8,223 nucleotides of DNA from an uncultured Spirochaetales bacterium. Lineage in GTDB: Bacteria > Spirochaetota > Spirochaetia > Sphaerochaetales > Sphaerochaetaceae. The notes below the pieces were generated by a model. The model worked only from the letters and a program-made list of their open reading frames with translations, did no database searches and was not told the DNA's origin. Shown piece after piece: positions 5,728 to 8,223 of the stretch. Made by a program: the position numbers and the translations under genes. The first letter of the stretch is position 1. Each line of letters opens with the position of its first letter. Where the stretch lies: the NCBI GenBank assembly GCA_934276695.1, contig CAKQTF010000038.1, forward strand, positions 1 through 8,223. The letters are read 5' to 3'.

Positions 5728-7918
5728 TCTTTTTTCTTCTGCCCCAAATAAGAATGAGCCTCTGGCTTTCCGCATGCGCCCTAGAACTCTTGATGAGTAT
5801 ATAGGTCAGGAGCACATTCTTGGCAAGGGGCGGCTCTTACGGAGGGCAATCCAGGCAGATCAGCTTTCTTCGGTCATATTCTATGGACCTCCCGGGACAG
5901 GAAAGACGACTCTCGCACGCGTAATTGCAAATACGACAAAAAGCCATTTCTCCACACTGAATGCAGTGCTTTCAGGGGTGAAGGAGCTCAGGGATGAGAT
6001 TGCAGCCGCAAGGGAGAGGCGTGATCACTTCGGGATGAGGACAATCCTTTTCATAGATGAGGTGCATAGATGGAACAAGAGCCAGCAGGATGCGCTTCTT
6101 CCATGGGTTGAGAATGGTACGCTTATACTTATCGGAGCAACTACCGAGAATCCTTTCTTTGAGGTCAATGCGGCGCTTGTTTCAAGATCAAGGATATTCC
6201 AGCTCAAGAGCCTTACGGATGAGAATCTGCGAGAGATAGCAGAACAGGCAATATCAGATAAGGAAAGAGGTTACGGAAGATACAGGATAGAGTTTGAGCC
6301 TGGAGCTCTTGAGCATCTCATAGATGTCTCATCAGGTGATGCACGGACTCTTCTTAATGCGCTGGAGCTCGCAGTTGAGACCACGCCGGATTCTTTTCCT
6401 CCTCCTGATGGCACTGTTATCTATATATCAAGGGAAACTGCAGAAGAGTCGATCCAGAAAAAGGCGGTACTGTATGACAAGGAAGGCGACTATCATTTTG
6501 ATGTCATCTCTGCATTCATAAAATCAATAAGGGGATCAGATCCTGATGCATCCCTCTACTGGCTCGCAAGGATGGTAAGTGCAGGGGAGGACCCACGCTT
6601 CATTTTCAGGCGGATGCTGATATCAGCTGCAGAGGATATAGGCCTTGCTGCTCCAGATGCTGTATCTATCGTTGAAGCAGATGCATCTGCTTTTGACAGG
6701 ATTGGTCTCCCTGAAGGCAGATTCCATCTCACACATGCTGCGCTGTACCTTGCAACCTGCCCTAAGAGCAATAGTGCGATAGGATTCTTTGATGCTCTTT
6801 CCGATGTTGAGAAGGAGAAGGATGGAGAGGTTCCGAACCATCTCAGGGATGCCAGCCGTGACAAGGAGGGATTCGGCCATGGAGAGGGGTATCTCTATCC
6901 TCACAGTTACCGGGACCACTGGGTTGCCCAGCAGTATCTTCCATCAGGATTGCAGGGTAAGGTCTATTATAGGCCGACATCCATGGGATATGAAAGCGAG
7001 ATAAAAGATGATGTGCTGATGCGGCGCGAATCGCAGCTTGAAGCCGTAAGCGATGATTCCTACAGGGAGATCCTGACATTCTCGCCTGACGATAGAGATA
7101 GGTCTCGGTGGATTGACCGTGCAATCTCAGGCAGAGCATCGGCGCTGCTATCATCTGTCAGCAGGCTGTATGAAGGCATTGCTGTAGAGCGCCATAGCAA
7201 TATCCTCGTGCTAAATGCATCTCATGGCTTGATGCTCTGGCCTCTTATGAAGAGGAATCCTGAGGGATTATCTGCTGTTCAGGTTGTGAATGAAGAGCAG
7301 AGAAGCATAATAGAGCATTTTGTATCAGAGCTTGATTCTCTGTCAAAACCACAGTTATATGTATGCTCGGCTATTGATGTCTTCAGCAGGCTGGAGGAGG
7401 GGACAAGGTTCAGAGTCATCTCAGGGCGTAACTGCCTTTCTTATCTGAATGAGTCAGCTCCGATTGCAGGAGAGCTGAAGCGATGGTTAGAGCCTGAAGG
7501 ACAGATCTCCCTGATAGAGGCTATCCCATCGCTCTCAAGCAGGCTGTCGGATTTTGCTGAAGATAAGATTATGCAGTCACATCTCCTGGACGCTGAGAGA
7601 ATCATTTATGGCAGTCCATTGGCATCATGGGGAAGACTGGAGCTTTCAGATTTCATTGATAAGGAATTGCCTGGTGCTACAATAGAATATGAGGACTGCA
7701 TAGAGGACCGCAGATTCTCCGAGCATAATCTGAGAAGCTGGTTTGCAAATAGCTATAGGGACTGCGGGATCACCGAGGATGCTTTCGTTTCTGCCTTTAT
7801 CAATAAAACCGTGCGATGGCGTAATGCAACGGCTCTGATCCGGTATGGATACTGTGAAGAGGAAAAGGATTACGATGGCAGTGAATGGAAAAGGATCCAT
7901 CAGATAACACATCAATAA
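5720..7918 (+). CDS. rarA: RarA/MgsA-type AAA+ ATPase fused to a methyltransferase-like C-terminal domain
   Basis: The 732-residue protein is far longer than typical RarA (about 420-450). Residues 1-~440 are complete Rar[14 protein letters not shown] (20-32), Walker A GPPGTGKT (56-63), Walker B with DEVH (113-116), sensor-1 GATTENP (139-145), arginine finger region SRSRIF (155-160), and the MgsA C-terminal signature [16 protein letters not shown] (393-408). RarA acts as a cytoplasmic tetramer at stalled replication forks and single-stranded DNA gaps. Residues ~455-732 are extra. Strand NILVLNA (494-500), then [10 protein letters not shown], a second strand AVQVVNEEQ (519-527), and later FRVISG and GQISLIE fit a Rossmann methyltransferase layout, but the glycine-rich SAM motif is degenerate. 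GGAGG (5711-5715) precedes the ATG at 5720. An upstream in-frame ATG at 5675 lies inside the lipoprotein gene and lacks a ribosome site. The RarA part is certain; the function of the extra domain is not. Confidence 0.93.
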   Translation: MSDLFSSAPNKNEPLAFRMRPRTLDEYIGQEHILGKGRLLRRAIQADQLSSVIFYGPPGTGKTTLARVIANTTKSHFSTLNAVLSGVKELRDEIAAARERRDHFGMRTILFIDEVHRWNKSQQDALLPWVENGTLILIGATTENPFFEVNAALVSRSRIFQLKSLTDENLREIAEQAISDKERGYGRYRIEFEPGALEHLIDVSSGDARTLLNALELAVETTPDSFPPPDGTVIYISRETAEESIQKKAVLYDKEGDYHFDVISAFIKSIRGSDPDASLYWLARMVSAGEDPRFIFRRMLISAAEDIGLAAPDAVSIVEADASAFDRIGLPEGRFHLTHAALYLATCPKSNSAIGFFDALSDVEKEKDGEVPNHLRDASRDKEGFGHGEGYLYPHSYRDHWVAQQYLPSGLQGKVYYRPTSMGYESEIKDDVLMRRESQLEAVSDDSYREILTFSPDDRDRSRWIDRAISGRASALLSSVSRLYEGIAVERHSNILVLNASHGLMLWPLMKRNPEGLSAVQVVNEEQRSIIEHFVSELDSLSKPQLYVCSAIDVFSRLEEGTRFRVISGRNCLSYLNESAPIAGELKRWLEPEGQISLIEAIPSLSSRLSDFAEDKIMQSHLLDAERIIYGSPLASWGRLELSDFIDKELPGATIEYEDCIEDRRFSEHNLRSWFANSYRDCGITEDAFVSAFINKTVRWRNATALIRYGYCEEEKDYDGSEWKRIHQITHQ

Positions 7919-7937
7919 AATCCGTTTTGGAAAACAG
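7916..7937 (-). terminator. weak terminator for the tRNA cluster, overlapping the rarA stop codon
   Basis: On the minus strand CTGTTT and AAACGG form six pairs (one G-U) around the loop TCCA, followed by ATTTTA. It begins four bases after the 3' end of tRNA-Leu. The stem is short and AT-rich, so it may only be a processing or pause site. No terminator for rarA on the plus strand was found before the converging tRNAs. Confidence 0.33.
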
Positions 7938-7941
7938 GGTC

Positions 7942-8021
7942 TGCGAGAGGCGGGACTCGAACCCGCACACCGAAGTACTAGTTCCTAAGACTAGCGTGTA
8001 TACCAATTTCACCACTCTCGC
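7942..8021 (-). tRNA. tRNA-Leu (anticodon UAG)
   Basis: This is an 80-base class II tRNA. The acceptor GCGAGAG pairs fully with CTCTCGC, with discriminator A at 7942. The D stem is GTG/CAC. The anticodon stem CTAGT/ACTAG encloses loop CTTAGGA, giving anticodon TAG, which reads CUN leucine codons. The variable arm has an AC/GT stem closed by TTCG. The T arm is GCGGG-TTCGAGT-CCCGC. CCA is not encoded. It is the last gene of the leftward tRNA cluster. Confidence 0.96.
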
Positions 8022-8034
8022 AAAAGAGATAAAA

Positions 8035-8107
8035 TGAGCCGCAAAGGCTTCGAACCTTTGACCCACAGATTAAGAGTCTGTTGCTCTACCAGCTGAGCTA
8101 GCGGCCC
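8035..8107 (-). tRNA. tRNA-Lys (anticodon CUU)
   Basis: This is a 73-base cloverleaf. Acceptor GGGCCGC pairs with GCGGCTC (one G-U), discriminator A. The D stem is GCTC/GAGC. The anticodon stem ACAGA/TCTGT encloses loop CTCTTAA, giving anticodon CTT. The T arm is AAAGG-TTCGAAG-CCTTT. CCA is not encoded. It is separated from tRNA-Leu by 13 bases and from tRNA-Arg by 14, indicating one transcript. Confidence 0.96.
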
Positions 8108-8121
8108 AAGAAATTTAAAAC

Positions 8122-8195
8122 TGCGCTCTACAAGACTCGAACTTGCAACCTGCGGATTCGAAGTCCGACGCTCTATCCAATTGAGCTAAGGGCGC
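8122..8195 (-). tRNA. tRNA-Arg (anticodon UCG) with two stem mismatches
   Basis: This is a 74-base cloverleaf. D stem GCTC/GAGC, anticodon loop CTTCGAA with anticodon TCG, variable loop AGGTT, and T arm GCAAG-TTCGAGT-CTTGT (one G-U). The acceptor GCGCCCT with AGAGCGC has a C-A mismatch at position 5:68, and the anticodon stem TCGGA/TCCGC has a T-C mismatch at 27:43. All invariant loop bases look normal, so it is probably functional, but its folding is weaker than its neighbours. It reads CGN arginine codons. CCA is not encoded. It is the first visible gene of the leftward cluster; its promoter is not identifiable in the 28 bases left to the window end. Confidence 0.9.
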
Positions 8196-8223
8196 GGTAT
8201 AGCTAAGTAACACTGCTATGCAG

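Noticed and set aside
7800..8066. Minus-strand open frame of 88 codons running through two tRNA genes
   Set aside because: It reads through tRNA-Leu and into tRNA-Lys and the end of rarA; tRNA genes explain the sequence.
1..8223. CRISPR array, insertion sequence, prophage or toxin-antitoxin module
   Set aside because: No spaced direct repeats, transposase, integrase or terminal inverted repeats were seen; the tRNA cluster shows no duplicated 3' end that would mark an integration site within the window.

Overview
The window is bacterial chromosomal DNA of moderate GC content with dense, short-spaced genes. It looks like a free-living or gut anaerobe. The evidence is a complete two-iron superoxide reductase, an InlB-type (Listeria-Bacteroides) repeat protein, a lipoprotein, and a RarA/MgsA ATPase with a long extra C-terminal domain. 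My impression from this gene set is a spirochaete (Treponema/Sphaerochaeta-like), but that is inference; no rRNA or other decisive marker is present.

Left end (1-1398, minus strand): trigger factor (tig) followed by the 5' end of clpP, which runs off the window. This is the classic nascent-chain chaperone plus protease pair. A promoter-like site for tig lies near 1451-1479. The 204-base gap 1399-1602 separates this operon from rightward genes and may carry back-to-back promoters.

Middle (1603-4534, plus strand): an exported protein with two InlB-type repeats; a sigma-70 family factor whose ribosome-binding site sits in the loop of a strong hairpin that also pairs the start codon; then an AEC-family membrane transporter preceded by a perfect 14-base palindrome.

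The 4511-5042 segment is a self-contained unit for desulfoferrodoxin (superoxide reductase): a weak terminator of the preceding gene, a good promoter (TTGACT, 17 bases, TATTAT), the gene, and a strong terminator-like hairpin with a T tract.

The next gene, a lipoprotein of unknown function, starts inside that terminator stem. It overlaps by 8 bases the gene for a 732-residue RarA-like AAA+ ATPase. The first ~440 residues of that protein are ordinary RarA; the last ~290 resemble a degenerate Rossmann methyltransferase.

Right end (7942-8195, minus strand): a tight cluster of three tRNA genes, transcribed as Arg(UCG)-Lys(CUU)-Leu(UAG) and converging on rarA. The tRNA-Arg has two unpaired stem positions. 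I see no mobile element, CRISPR array or phage gene. The window is mostly housekeeping; the less ordinary signals are the sigma-factor RNA hairpin, the unusual sigma region 2.3, the RarA fusion and the terminator/start overlap.
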